Part shown: piece after piece, positions 1-10,583 of the stretch | How the letters are laid out: each line of letters begins with the position of its first letter | Position numbering within the stretch: the first letter of the stretch is position 1 | Source of the DNA: an uncultured Synechococcaceae cyanobacterium | Lineage (GTDB): Bacteria; Cyanobacteriota; Cyanobacteriia; PCC-6307; Cyanobiaceae | Length of the DNA stretch: 38,611 bases | Reading direction: 5' to 3' | NCBI GenBank assembly: GCA_902537395.1 | Contig: CACBBE010000011.1 | Coordinates: forward strand, 1 to 38,611 | Notes under the pieces: model-generated | What the model was told of the DNA's origin: nothing | The model's database searches: none | Seen by the model: the letters and a program-made list of their open reading frames with translations, nothing else | Program-made: the position numbers and the translations under genes

Positions 1-1
1 A

Positions 2-142
2 ATATTTATTCTAAAAGATGTAGATCCAAAAGACCCTACTAAAGAGTTAAGTACCATATTAAGTAATTCTGAGGTAAATTTTGAAATAGAAAAGATTGAA
101 CGTATCTTAGACTCAAAAAATAAAGGTATGAATAAAAATTAA
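2..142 (+). CDS. C-terminal fragment of an unidentified protein (5' end outside window)
   Basis: Open frame from base 2 to TAA at 140-142, ...IFILKDVDPKDPTKELSTILSNSEVNFEIEKIERILDSKNKGMNKN*; co-oriented with the next gene. Family not recognised. Confidence 0.6.
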   Translation: MFILKDVDPKDPTKELSTILSNSEVNFEIEKIERILDSKNKGMNKN

Positions 143-162
143 TCAAAAATATTTAACAAAAA

Positions 163-801
163 ATGAAAATAACAACAAAAACTGAAGCATTAAATATTGT
201 CGAGACCTCATATTTAGCATCTCTTTCGTCTTTATTTTGGGTTGCATTATATTATTTGCCAATTGGGGGAGCTTTATTAAGATTGATCTTGCCACTCCCA
301 ATGATCATGTTGCACTTGAGAAGAGGAACTAAAATTGCATTAGAAGGACTCCTAATACAATTTCTTCTTTTATTCATAATTATGGGACCTGTTAGAGGGA
401 CTTTATTTTTATTTCCTTATGGGAGCTTGGCTTTTTGGTTGGGCTGGTGTTGGTTTAGAGAAAAAAGTTGGAGATTTAGTCTAACTGTTGGAGTTATTAT
501 TGGAACCCTTGGCTTTTTTCTTCGAGTAGTAGCATTATCTACTTTGGTTGGTGATAATCTTTGGGTGTTAATTACTAGAGCAAGTTATGGTCTAATAGAA
601 AAGTTCATTGGATTATTTAATTTATCTCTATCACCCTCAATTCTAAGTATCCAATTAGGTGCAATTTTTTTAATAATTTTTCAAGAAATAGTTTATGTTT
701 TAACGGTACATATAGTTGCATATTCTCTGTTTCCAAGATTTAAATTAAATATCCCTGATCCTCCAAGATTATTAAATAGCTTAGTTGATTTAAATAATTG
801 A
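163..801 (+). CDS. DUF2232-like multi-pass membrane protein
   Basis: 212 aa hydrophobic ORF, ATG start; looks like the cyanobacterial DUF2232 membrane family; overlaps the cobT start by 4 nt. Confidence 0.75.
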   Translation: MKITTKTEALNIVETSYLASLSSLFWVALYYLPIGGALLRLILPLPMIMLHLRRGTKIALEGLLIQFLLLFIIMGPVRGTLFLFPYGSLAFWLGWCWFREKSWRFSLTVGVIIGTLGFFLRVVALSTLVGDNLWVLITRASYGLIEKFIGLFNLSLSPSILSIQLGAIFLIIFQEIVYVLTVHIVAYSLFPRFKLNIPDPPRLLNSLVDLNN

Positions 802-1970
802 AAAGTGTAAAAATGTATAGTGCAGAATTAGGGATAATTTTTTTTGGTAATGAATCCAATAAAAAAAGACAACTTAATAAGATAGAAATACTGAAAAAGA
901 ATATTTATAATTTCAAAACATTTCTTGTAATTGCAGGCACTAATACATCTCAAATTCCAGGAATTTCTGCTGCAGGTATTAATGCAAAATCAAGGAGAAC
1001 AACTGCGCTCGCAGATGCGGAATTTTTGCTTGAGGGTGCTTCAAAAGATCACAAATATAAATTGCCTCTTCTGAATGCAGGAGTAACTCCGGCACTAATA
1101 AGTCATGTTTGTTCAAAGCTTATAAATACTTATCCAGTTATTGTTCCTCTGGGAATGGGAACTAAGCCTTATTTTAATCATTTGTTTGTAGAAGAAGAAG
1201 ATTTGGGCCCATCAAATTGTCTTACTACTGGTAAATCGATCACTAAAGAGAGAGTTTTAAATCTCTATGAAAAAGGTCTTGCGATAGGAAAATCCTTAAA
1301 ACAACCAGTTTTAATTTCTGAATCTGTACCTGGGGGCACCACAACTGCTCAGGCAGTAATGGAAGCTTTTGGTTTGCAGGTGTCTAATTTAGTAGGAAGT
1401 AGTTTATTTAAAGCTCCAAGAGAACTCAGAAGCCAAGTAGTTAAAAGAGGACTTTTTAATGCAAATTTCAAGGCTGATTTCGACTCTTTTGATGTTGTCG
1501 CGGCGGTAGGTGATCTTTTCCAAGCTTTCTCAATGGGTCTATTAATTGGTGCCAGGTTAGCAAAACAACCTGTAATTTTGTCTGGAGGAAGTCAGATGTT
1601 AGCGGTAATAGTCCTTGTATTAGAATTCTTAGATGAAATAAATAAAGATGAATTTGTTGAAGATGTTTTGATTGCGACAACTGGGTGGCTCGTGAAAGAT
1701 AATTCTCTAAGTGATTTATTAAAACTAATTAATGAAAAATATGATGTCAAATTATTAGGTTTGGCAAGCCCTTTAAATTTCAAATCTTCAAAATACAAAG
1801 AATTGAAGGATTATGAATTAGGTCATGTAAAAGAAGGTGTAGGTGCTGGTGGAATATCATTGCTTGCTTTCTTAGATGGATTTAAAAACGAAGAAATAGT
1901 TTCATTGTGTCAACAAAATCTAGAAATGATGAAGGGCCTAGGTCAAATTTCTTTAGAGAAGGATTGCTGA
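798..1970 (+). CDS. cobT: Nicotinate-nucleotide--dimethylbenzimidazole phosphoribosyltransferase-like (CobT)
   Basis: 390 aa with GMGTKPYFNHLF, ISESVPGGTTTAQAVMEAFG and VGAGGISLLAFLDG, as in the cyanobacterial/archaeal CobT-like family; TTG start at 798, internal ATG at 813 possible. Confidence 0.82.
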   Translation: MKSVKMYSAELGIIFFGNESNKKRQLNKIEILKKNIYNFKTFLVIAGTNTSQIPGISAAGINAKSRRTTALADAEFLLEGASKDHKYKLPLLNAGVTPALISHVCSKLINTYPVIVPLGMGTKPYFNHLFVEEEDLGPSNCLTTGKSITKERVLNLYEKGLAIGKSLKQPVLISESVPGGTTTAQAVMEAFGLQVSNLVGSSLFKAPRELRSQVVKRGLFNANFKADFDSFDVVAAVGDLFQAFSMGLLIGARLAKQPVILSGGSQMLAVIVLVLEFLDEINKDEFVEDVLIATTGWLVKDNSLSDLLKLINEKYDVKLLGLASPLNFKSSKYKELKDYELGHVKEGVGAGGISLLAFLDGFKNEEIVSLCQQNLEMMKGLGQISLEKDC

Positions 1971-2969
1971 ATGTTTTCAAAATTTGGGACCAGAAGAGAA
2001 TTTTTAAATTTTGGAAAGCTTTCGCTTTTATTTTTCTTAAACTCTTGTAGTAATAATCCTAATAAAGTAAAAATTGCATTACAAAATTCTTTTTATCCAG
2101 AATCTTTTAAAGATATGATTCCAAAAGATTGGAAGCAGGAAAAAATTAATTTTGAAAATATTCGACTACAAAAAAATAGAAACACAATTTTCAATGCTGA
2201 CTTTACTTTAATAAACGATGGATGGATTAATAGTATAGACTTTACAGAATTTCAAAAAATAAATGAATATCCATTGATCGAAAATTTGGATAAGAGATCG
2301 ATAGATTTTTTGGGAAGTTTTAATCAAAATCAGAGAAGTAAATTGTTTCCTATTGGCGTAGTACCTTATACAATTATCATCAAAAATAATGAAGAATTAA
2401 TAAATTCAGCCAGAACTTCTTGGGATTTCCTTCTTTCTAAGAAATTAACTGGAAAAATTATTTTTCCGAAAAGTCCTAGAATAATATTGTCAATTTCTCA
2501 AAAAATTAATTCATCTAATTCTTTAAAAAAACTTAAAAGGCAAGCCATGTTATTTGATGATAAAAATATGCTCAATTGGTTGATTAATTCTGATGCTTGT
2601 GTTGCAATAGTACCTTATAGTCTCTGCTCAAAATATTTAAAAATAGATCCCAGACTTTCTTTGGTTTTCCCAAACCAAGGAGTACCTTTAATGTGGCATT
2701 TTCTACTTAGCCGAACAAATCTAAATAATGCAATATTAATTAATTGGATTAAATCTTTAGAAAATAAATCAATAGTAGATAAATTAGTAAGCCAGGGTTG
2801 GTATCTACCATTCAATAGTAATTATTTACAAAGTAAATATAAATCTGAGATATTCCCCATTTCACGGCCTTCTGAGGAATGTTGGAAAAATAGTTGGTCT
2901 TTCCCTGTCCTGACAAATGAACAAAAAATTAATCTTAAAAATTTCTGGAATGAGTCATTAACCCCATAA
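1971..2969 (+). CDS. Periplasmic solute-binding-like lipoprotein (polyamine-binding-protein-like), Tat-type signal
   Basis: N-terminus TRREFLNFGKLSLLFFLNSCSNN has a twin-arginine motif and a lipobox cysteine; body resembles extracellular solute-binding proteins. Confidence 0.65.
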   Translation: MFSKFGTRREFLNFGKLSLLFFLNSCSNNPNKVKIALQNSFYPESFKDMIPKDWKQEKINFENIRLQKNRNTIFNADFTLINDGWINSIDFTEFQKINEYPLIENLDKRSIDFLGSFNQNQRSKLFPIGVVPYTIIIKNNEELINSARTSWDFLLSKKLTGKIIFPKSPRIILSISQKINSSNSLKKLKRQAMLFDDKNMLNWLINSDACVAIVPYSLCSKYLKIDPRLSLVFPNQGVPLMWHFLLSRTNLNNAILINWIKSLENKSIVDKLVSQGWYLPFNSNYLQSKYKSEIFPISRPSEECWKNSWSFPVLTNEQKINLKNFWNESLTP

Positions 2970-4100
2970 TCTTTTTGACGGAGTTTCAATTAATAAGTTA
3001 TGGGTTTGCTTTAATAAATTTGGTATATCTAATTTACTAGGACATTTAGGAACACATTCATTGCATTCTTGACAAAATGAGGAATTTTTTTCTTCCCACC
3101 AATGGTCAGCTTTTCCTATTAAATTGTATCTTTCTTTTGAGAATTCTAATTGGCCATAACCAATAGATATATTCCTTAAACGAAGTATTTCTGGAATAGG
3201 TATTTCATTTGGGCATGGAAGACAACATCTGCATTGTTCACATTTGGTTGAGTTTAATCTTTCATTAGCAACTTCCTCAATTTTATTTAGGGCGCTTTTT
3301 TCAAGTTTTGTAAGCTTCTCGAAGGAGTTTCTCAGTTTATGCGCAAATTCAAAATCTTTTTTGTTTGTCGCCCCCAAAGACAAAGTTGTAATTCCTTTTG
3401 CCAGCAAAAATCTATATGCTAGTTCTAATGGATGAAAAGGCTTAGAGGCCTCTAGCAAAATATCACTTGGAGAATATAATCTACCGCCCTTATCCGCAGG
3501 CGATATTGCTAATACTCCCATACCTTTTTTTATAGCTTCCTCTGCCAAAGTAATTTTAGATTGATCTAAATAATGTAAATGTAAACTACAAAAACTAAAA
3601 ATTTCACAGTTAATTGCATCTTTAATGAGTGAATAACTTCCGTGTGAACTAAAACCAACTTGATCAACTAGTTCCTTTTCAAGTATCCATGATATGAATT
3701 TCTTACCCTCTCCAGTTAGAACCCAATCTAGATGTTGTTTTAAATTGAGTCCATGAATTGCAAGATTGTTAATTCTATTGCGATTTAAATTTTTAAGGGA
3801 ATTTTTAAAATTTTTTTTTAAAAAGTTAAAATCACCCTTTGGTAAAATTTTGGTAGTAATCACCCAATTTTTTTCTTTTACATTCTCTTCTATTTCTAGT
3901 TTTTTTATTGAATTTCCAATGAGTAATTCAGCACTACTATAAGAAGGTGCTGTTTCTATGTGGTTAATTCCTACATAATGTGCATTTTTTATTATGCTAT
4001 ACATTTTTTCGAGACTTTCAGTTGCTCGCATTGTCCCTAAAGTGAATAAGCTCACTTTGGCCCCTTTTCCAAATGATCTTTTTTGAGAATTAATAATCAT
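2958..4100 (-). CDS. Aldo/keto reductase with C-terminal 4Fe-4S cluster motifs
   Basis: AKR-like N-terminal fold; C-terminal CEQCRCCLPCP and CQECNECVPKCP motifs. Confidence 0.82.
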   Translation of the reverse strand: MIINSQKRSFGKGAKVSLFTLGTMRATESLEKMYSIIKNAHYVGINHIETAPSYSSAELLIGNSIKKLEIEENVKEKNWVITTKILPKGDFNFLKKNFKNSLKNLNRNRINNLAIHGLNLKQHLDWVLTGEGKKFISWILEKELVDQVGFSSHGSYSLIKDAINCEIFSFCSLHLHYLDQSKITLAEEAIKKGMGVLAISPADKGGRLYSPSDILLEASKPFHPLELAYRFLLAKGITTLSLGATNKKDFEFAHKLRNSFEKLTKLEKSALNKIEEVANERLNSTKCEQCRCCLPCPNEIPIPEILRLRNISIGYGQLEFSKERYNLIGKADHWWEEKNSSFCQECNECVPKCPSKLDIPNLLKQTHNLLIETPSKRLWG

Positions 4101-4210
4101 ATAAATATGATCAATTTCTTTTTATTTACTCTTTAATTTATTTATAGTTGAAAATGATTTAAAGTGAATTAAAGTAAATACAAAATTTTGTAAAAATATT
4201 TCTTAAATCT

Positions 4211-4864
4211 ATGTTCACAGGAATAATTCAATCAATTGGTAAATTAAAACAAAAAAAAAATATTTTAGAAATTGAAATTCTTGATAACTTATTTGATATG
4301 GCTATTGGTGACAGCATAGCTGTTGATGGAATTTGTTTAACAGTTAAAGAGATTTTTCAAAATAAATTTACTGTTGATGTTAGTGAGGAAACATTAAAAA
4401 AAACAACTTTAGGAGTAAAGTCGAACCTGGATCAGATTGTTAATTTGGAGCCCGCTCTTAGGGTGTCTGACCGTCTAGGAGGGCATATAGTCAGTGGACA
4501 TGTTGATGGCCTTGGAACAGTTGAGAGTATAGAAAAATTAGAGAAATCCTGGCTTTTATCTATAAAGTGGAAAAATAATAATTTTTCGAAATATGTAGTT
4601 AATAAAGGCAGTATTTGTGTCAATGGTATAAGTCTTACAATTGCAAAACATGAGCAGGAAGGAGAAATATTTACTATTGCGATAATTCCTCATACTTGGC
4701 ATAGTACAAATCTGAATAAATTAAATGTAGGTGAAAGCGTAAACCTTGAGGCGGATGCGCTTATTAAATATGTAGAGAAATTACTTTTATTTAATAAAAA
4801 TAATAATAAAGATTTATCTTCAAATAATATTTCTTCGAAATGGCTTAAAGAAAACGGTTGGTAA
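4211..4864 (+). CDS. ribE: Riboflavin synthase alpha chain
   Basis: Starts MFTGIIQSIG; duplicated lumazine-binding repeats, GGHIVSGHVDG, VNGISLTI, IPHT motifs. Confidence 0.95.
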   Translation: MFTGIIQSIGKLKQKKNILEIEILDNLFDMAIGDSIAVDGICLTVKEIFQNKFTVDVSEETLKKTTLGVKSNLDQIVNLEPALRVSDRLGGHIVSGHVDGLGTVESIEKLEKSWLLSIKWKNNNFSKYVVNKGSICVNGISLTIAKHEQEGEIFTIAIIPHTWHSTNLNKLNVGESVNLEADALIKYVEKLLLFNKNNNKDLSSNNISSKWLKENGW

Positions 4865-4874
4865 AATATATTTT

Positions 4875-5228
4875 TTAATTTAATGGAATTAGATAAATTA
4901 TTTTTGACTCTTTTTTAAGATCGATTTTAAATTCCTGACCAGGTTCTAGACCTAATTTTTTGGTGTAGGCATGACCAATTAATAGGTTCCCATTGCCATG
5001 AACTTTAGTTTTGAATTCTGTCTGTCTGCCTCTTGAAGCTCTATTACCATTTTTCCCTTGACGACCATTTCCTATTTTGTAACCCTTAGCTTCGATAAGC
5101 GCCCTATAAAAACTTTTTCTTAAGATTCTTCCGCTAGGACCTACGTAGCCACAACCTTTTGCTATCTCTTCTTCAGATTTTTTACTTAATAATTTTGCTT
5201 TTTTAAGAAGTTCTTTTCCTTCAAGCAT
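4875..5228 (-). CDS. Cyanobacterial AbrB-like transcriptional regulator
   Basis: 117 aa; KSEEEIAKGCGYVGPSG...FYRALIEAKG with C-terminal AbrB-like segment. Confidence 0.8.
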   Translation of the reverse strand: MLEGKELLKKAKLLSKKSEEEIAKGCGYVGPSGRILRKSFYRALIEAKGYKIGNGRQGKNGNRASRGRQTEFKTKVHGNGNLLIGHAYTKKLGLEPGQEFKIDLKKESKIIYLIPLN

Positions 5229-5325
5229 TATCTGACAAATTTCTAATTATATATTCTTACTAAAAAGGAGAACTGTGGCAATATAAATTAATAAAAAATA
5301 TATTTAATTTTTTAAATTTAGTTTT

Positions 5326-5928
5326 TCATAAAAGATACAAGATAATAAATAAAATAACCCATATTCCATCTACAAAATGCCAGTACAATTCAACAGCTTC
5401 CAATGGGAACATATTTTGACTAGTTAATCTTCCACCGTTGATTCTGGATTGCCAAGAAATAATTAAAATCATTAAAGTGCCTAAAGTGACATGTAATCCA
5501 TGAAAACCAGTAAGAGCATAAAAAGTACTTGCAAATAAATTATCGGTTAATCCAAAAGGTAAATGAAAATATTCAAATAATTGACATATTAAAAATATTA
5601 TTCCAAGAAAAGCAGTAATAAATAGCCATTTTTGGGAATCAGAGTTTTTATCTTTTAAAAGTGCTTTGCCTGCTTTATGGAAAGTTGCACTACTAACAAG
5701 TAACAAAATTGTATTGAGTGTAGGTATTGGTAGTTCTAATTCATAAATAGCACCATCAGGTAATGGATTAACTGCTTTATAAGTTAAATAAGCAGCAAAG
5801 AATCCAGCAAAAGTCATTCCGTCCGCAATTAGAAAAGTTATAAGACCAAACATTCTGAAGTCATTATGTGTTTCATTAGCTTCAGAATTATTTTTCTGAA
5901 TTTCATTTGAGCTATCTAGAGTTGTCAT
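5326..5928 (-). CDS. ctaE: Cytochrome c oxidase subunit III
   Basis: TM protein with ALTGFHGLHVTLGTLM and ELYWHFVDGIWVILF. Confidence 0.95.
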   Translation of the reverse strand: MTTLDSSNEIQKNNSEANETHNDFRMFGLITFLIADGMTFAGFFAAYLTYKAVNPLPDGAIYELELPIPTLNTILLLVSSATFHKAGKALLKDKNSDSQKWLFITAFLGIIFLICQLFEYFHLPFGLTDNLFASTFYALTGFHGLHVTLGTLMILIISWQSRINGGRLTSQNMFPLEAVELYWHFVDGIWVILFIILYLL

Positions 5929-5934
5929 ATGGTT

Positions 5935-7560
5935 TTATTTTTGTTCAGAAAATTCTTTACCATAACCATAAGGTTCTTCAACTAATGGAGCTTCTCCTTC
6001 CCAATTTTCAACTGGAGGTGGAGAAGATGTTAACCATTCAGGTGTAAGAGCATTCCAAGGATTATCGCCAGCATCTTTCCCATTTCTCACGCTAAGGAAT
6101 ACATTAATTAAAAAAGGAATTGTGCTTATAGCCATCAAAAGAGCCCCAAGGCTACTAATTTGATTAACGAACTGGAATTGAGGATCATATTCTGCAACTC
6201 TTCTTGGCATTCCATTTAAACCAAGCCAATGTTGAGGAGCAAAGCACAAGTTAAATCCAATAAAGGTAATGATAAAATGTAAAATTCCTAATTTTTCATT
6301 GAGCATTTTCCCAGTTACTTTGGGGAACCAATGATAAATTGAAGAGAAAATAATAAAAACAGTCCCCCCATAAACTATGTAATGAAAATGGGCTACAACG
6401 AAATAAGTATCATGTACGTGAATATCGAAAGGTACCTGTGCCAAAGCAACTCCTGTAATACCTCCAAAAACAAAATTTATAATAAATCCGCAAGAAAAAA
6501 GCATTGCACTATTGATAGAAATTTTACCTCCCCATAATGTTGCAACCCAATTAAAAAATTTTATACCTGTTGGAACAGCAATAAATGCTGTGGCAATAGT
6601 AAAGAACAATCTCATCCAAGGGGGCGTTCCACTCGTAAACATGTGATGCGCCCAAACAACTAAACCTAAAACTACTATCCCCATTATTGAAAAAACCATT
6701 GTTGTATATCCAAAAAGTGGTTTTCTAGCATGTACAGGAAGTATTTCACTAACTAAACCAAAGGCAGGAAGGACCATAATGTATACAGCTGGATGAGAAT
6801 AAAACCAAAATAAATGCTGATAAACTACGACATTGCCGCCTAAAACAGGATTGAAAAAACCTGTATTAGCAATGATATCGAAGCTAAGTAGAATTAAAGT
6901 GCCTGCTAAAACGGGAGTTGACAAAACAACTAAGAGACTTGTCCCAAGCATTGCCCAACAATACATTGGCAATTGCATAAGTTTTAATCCTGGCCTTCTT
7001 AATTTTATAATTGTTGCGATAAAGTTTATTCCACCAAATATAGAACTACCTCCAAGTAATAGAACGCTAAGAATCCAAATAATTTGTCCCGATTGAGGAG
7101 TAGTTATGCTTAAAGGTGGATAGGCCGTCCATCCAGCCTGAGCAGCACCTTCAACAAAATAGCTTGCTACCAACATCAAACCTGAAGGAGGAATTAACCA
7201 AAAAGCTACGGCATTTAATCTTGGGAATGCCATATCTCTTGCACCTACATAAAATGGAATTAAATAATTTCCAAAAGCACCGTTTACTACAGGCACTATC
7301 CAAAGAAATATCATTATTGTTCCGTGTAAAGTTAAAACTTGGTTATAAACATCTCTTGGCATAAAATCAGACATTGGACTGGCTAGTTCAATTCTTATAG
7401 CACTCGCTAAGGTTCCTCCTATTAAATAGAAAAGAAAACCGCAAACTAAGTACTGTATCCCAATTACTTTATGATCAAGGCTAAAACTAAAGTATCTAAG
7501 CCAGCCTTTAGGTTGAAGGCTTTCATTATTGGTTTTTTGTGGATCAATTGATATTGTCAT
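5935..7560 (-). CDS. ctaD: Cytochrome c oxidase subunit I
   Basis: 541 aa heme-copper oxidase; LFWFYSHPAVYIMVLPAFG, HDTYFVVAHFHYIVYGG. Confidence 0.97.
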   Translation of the reverse strand: MTISIDPQKTNNESLQPKGWLRYFSFSLDHKVIGIQYLVCGFLFYLIGGTLASAIRIELASPMSDFMPRDVYNQVLTLHGTIMIFLWIVPVVNGAFGNYLIPFYVGARDMAFPRLNAVAFWLIPPSGLMLVASYFVEGAAQAGWTAYPPLSITTPQSGQIIWILSVLLLGGSSIFGGINFIATIIKLRRPGLKLMQLPMYCWAMLGTSLLVVLSTPVLAGTLILLSFDIIANTGFFNPVLGGNVVVYQHLFWFYSHPAVYIMVLPAFGLVSEILPVHARKPLFGYTTMVFSIMGIVVLGLVVWAHHMFTSGTPPWMRLFFTIATAFIAVPTGIKFFNWVATLWGGKISINSAMLFSCGFIINFVFGGITGVALAQVPFDIHVHDTYFVVAHFHYIVYGGTVFIIFSSIYHWFPKVTGKMLNEKLGILHFIITFIGFNLCFAPQHWLGLNGMPRRVAEYDPQFQFVNQISSLGALLMAISTIPFLINVFLSVRNGKDAGDNPWNALTPEWLTSSPPPVENWEGEAPLVEEPYGYGKEFSEQK

Positions 7561-8360
7561 AAATTTACCTCTGGTTTTTTATTTTTGTTAAACCATTCGT
7601 TGTAATCAGATTCTTCTTCAACAATTATGGAGGCTCTCATTCCTCCATGATATGGGCCGCATAATTCGGCACAAATTATTGGATATTTGCCTACTTTTGT
7701 AGGAGTGAAATTTAAAATAGTGGGCTGTCCAGGAATAATATCTTGTTTAATTCTGAACTCTGGTACCCAAAAAGCATGTATTACATCTTTGGATTCCATT
7801 TTCATTGAAACTTTTTTATCAACAGGAACGTGTAGTTCTCCTGATATGAAATTGCCCTTGGGATAATTGAATAGAAATGCAAATTGCATAGCTGAAACTT
7901 CAATTGATAAATTATTTATTGCTAATTCATTACCAGAATTTTGACTTATTCCAGCCCATATTTTTTCAGTGTTGGAAGCCATCATTTCGTGATTATGATT
8001 TAGTTCTTTCATACCTCCCATTCGATCGTAGATGTTGTAGCTATATAAACCTATTAACAATACAATTATTGAAGGGATAATTGTCCATACAATTTCTAAG
8101 CTTAAATTTCCCTCTAAAGCTATACCATCACCTATCTGATCATTTCTTTTCCTAAACTTAATTAAACTATAAATGACTGCTATTGTCATACCTATAAAAA
8201 TAATTAATCCAATGATGAAAAGAATTTTAAAAAGTTCATCGTAAATTGGGGCATTAATACTTGCTCCAGCTGGGAGCAAATTTACATTAAAACCAATCCA
8301 AAAAGATATAGCAAAAACTAGTGAAATAATTAGTATTAAATAAATGTTTTTATTTAACAA
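7557..8360 (-). CDS. ctaC: Cytochrome c oxidase subunit II
   Basis: Two TM helices; CuA site CAELCGPYHGGM present; overlaps the ctaD start by 4 nt. Confidence 0.95.
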   Translation of the reverse strand: MLNKNIYLILIISLVFAISFWIGFNVNLLPAGASINAPIYDELFKILFIIGLIIFIGMTIAVIYSLIKFRKRNDQIGDGIALEGNLSLEIVWTIIPSIIVLLIGLYSYNIYDRMGGMKELNHNHEMMASNTEKIWAGISQNSGNELAINNLSIEVSAMQFAFLFNYPKGNFISGELHVPVDKKVSMKMESKDVIHAFWVPEFRIKQDIIPGQPTILNFTPTKVGKYPIICAELCGPYHGGMRASIIVEEESDYNEWFNKNKKPEVNL

Positions 8361-8574
8361 TTGATCTCTAAAATTTGTATTTATATTCTCAAGATATTCA
8401 ATTTTTTTAATCCTGCATCCTTTGTTAAAAGAAAAACATTTAAATTCACAACTTCTTAAGATTTATGAAATAAAAGGCGTATTATTAATAACTTTTTAGA
8501 GTTAATTGTCAGGGAAAAAAGATTAAATTAGTAAATTATTTTTTAAATTAAACATATTAATTTTTAATTAATGT

Positions 8575-9549
8575 TTGGTTTTTGAATCTAATTTATTATG
8601 CAAAATAATAGGTTTTATCCATTTGATTAATAACCAATTATATAAATCAAAATATCTGACAATTTTTAAAAGGTTGGGAAGTCATAGTGTACTTGCACTC
8701 ATTGCTCTAATCGTAATTGGAGGTGCTACGAGAGTCATGGAGGCCGGACTTGCATGCCCAGATTGGCCATTATGTTATGGATCTTTTTTGCCTTTTAATC
8801 ATATGAACCTAAGAGTATTTCTAGAGTGGTTTCATCGTCTAGATGCTTTTCTGGTTGGAATATTAATTCTTTTTAAATTTGCCCTTTCAATTCTTTGGAA
8901 AAATGAAATTCCAAATTGGTTACCTAAAACTTACTCACTTTTACTTTTTCTTGTTATTGTCCAAGGATCTTTTGGAGCTTTAACAGTAATAAACCTGCTT
9001 GATTCATATACTGTTACTGGCCATCTTTTAATAGCTTTTCTACTTCTCATCACAACAATTTCAATAAATCAAAATTTAGAAAATGACGAAATAGAAGAGC
9101 CATTAATTTGGTGGAAATTATTATTGTTTGTTCCTCTTTTACTTACTCTGATTCAATCTTTTATTGGAGTAAGGCTTTCATCAACCTGGTCAGCACATAT
9201 TTGCTTATCCTTTAATAGACAATGTCTTATTCTAAATACTCATAAATTATTTGCTCTACCAATTGCTTTTTCAATTTTATTAATTATTACTACTGCAATT
9301 TATAAGAGAAGCTTGCTTTATGAAAATTGGAAATATCTCTCAGCACTAATTTTTCTATTTTTTTCCCAAATTGCTTTGGGCGTTCTAAGTCTTAAAACAA
9401 ATTTGAATGAACCTATTTTTATTATCGGTCATCAACTTAACGCCTCTTTATTTATCGCGATATTAACAACATTAATTTTTAGAAATCCTTTTACCAAAAA
9501 ACATCTAAATCATTCCCTTAATTCTCAAATGGTTGGTATCAATTCATGA
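8575..9549 (+). CDS. ctaA: Heme A synthase (COX15/CtaA family)
   Basis: [35 protein letters not shown] motifs; TTG start; divergent from ctaCDE and upstream of ctaB. Confidence 0.92.
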   Translation: MVFESNLLCKIIGFIHLINNQLYKSKYLTIFKRLGSHSVLALIALIVIGGATRVMEAGLACPDWPLCYGSFLPFNHMNLRVFLEWFHRLDAFLVGILILFKFALSILWKNEIPNWLPKTYSLLLFLVIVQGSFGALTVINLLDSYTVTGHLLIAFLLLITTISINQNLENDEIEEPLIWWKLLLFVPLLLTLIQSFIGVRLSSTWSAHICLSFNRQCLILNTHKLFALPIAFSILLIITTAIYKRSLLYENWKYLSALIFLFFSQIALGVLSLKTNLNEPIFIIGHQLNASLFIAILTTLIFRNPFTKKHLNHSLNSQMVGINS

Positions 9550-10547
9550 ACAGTAGCAACTTAGAAAACTTGAACTATAAATCATCAATTAGAGATGAAG
9601 TTGTACCCTCAAGACAAAGATTAACTTTGCCGCCTTGGCTTGAAGTAGCAAAACCTAGATTAATTCCACTTTTATTGGCAACAACTTTGGGAGGAATGGC
9701 TTTAACAGAAGAATGGCCTTTGTCTTCACCGAAACTTATCTGTACTTTAGGAGGAGGCGCTTTGGCAGCAGCAGCAGCAGGAGCTCTTAATTGCTTGTGG
9801 GAAATGGAATTAGATAAAAGGATGACAAGAACTAGCAAAAGAGCCTTGCCAGCAGGAAAGTTATCATCTGAGACTGTATTCTTAGCTGCCGTATCATGTA
9901 CTTTGGCAGCTTCGATGCTTTTAGTAAGTGGTGTAAATTATATGGCTGCGGGATTAACTCTTCTTGGTTTATTTAGCTACGTAATTTTATATACAGTTAT
10001 TTTGAAACCTCGTACAACAAAAAATATTGTTTTCGGAGGAGTTGCTGGTGCGATACCACCTTTAGTTGGAGCATCTGCTGCTACAGGGCATGTAGGTCTT
10101 AGTGGTTGGTGGTTGTTTGGTTTAGTAATGTTATGGACCCCAGCTCATTTTTGGGCACTTGCAATTTTGCTGAAGGATGATTACGCATCTGTTGGTATTC
10201 CTATGCTCCCTTCTGTTAAAGGATCTGTTTTTACTGCTAAAGCGATTTCTCGTTATGGATGGGCAACAGTTTTAATGAGTATTATGGGAGTTTTTGCTTT
10301 ACCTGAAGGGGGTCTCTTATACGGAATTATGTTATTGCCGTTTAATGGAAGACTTTTGCAATTAATAAATGTATTAAAGAAATCTCCTGATGATCTTTCA
10401 AGAGCAAAGTCTCTTTTTAGGTGGTCTATTCTCTATATGTTTGGCATTTGTCTTTTGTTATTAATTTCCAGAACCCAACTATCCGTAGAATTTGAGCAGC
10501 AATCTATGCAAATATTTTTATCTATAGTATCCCCGCTTAGTAATTAA
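9546..10547 (+). CDS. ctaB: Protoheme IX farnesyltransferase
   Basis: UbiA superfamily; [23 protein letters not shown] and [11 protein letters not shown]. Confidence 0.95.
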   Translation: MNSSNLENLNYKSSIRDEVVPSRQRLTLPPWLEVAKPRLIPLLLATTLGGMALTEEWPLSSPKLICTLGGGALAAAAAGALNCLWEMELDKRMTRTSKRALPAGKLSSETVFLAAVSCTLAASMLLVSGVNYMAAGLTLLGLFSYVILYTVILKPRTTKNIVFGGVAGAIPPLVGASAATGHVGLSGWWLFGLVMLWTPAHFWALAILLKDDYASVGIPMLPSVKGSVFTAKAISRYGWATVLMSIMGVFALPEGGLLYGIMLLPFNGRLLQLINVLKKSPDDLSRAKSLFRWSILYMFGICLLLLISRTQLSVEFEQQSMQIFLSIVSPLSN

Positions 10548-10583
10548 ATTAGATGTAAAATGTTTTTTAGGTAAATAGTAAGT

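Noticed and set aside
6833-7364. Plus-strand ORFs of 87 and 82 aa inside ctaD
   Set aside because: Antisense to a highly conserved oxidase subunit; spurious.
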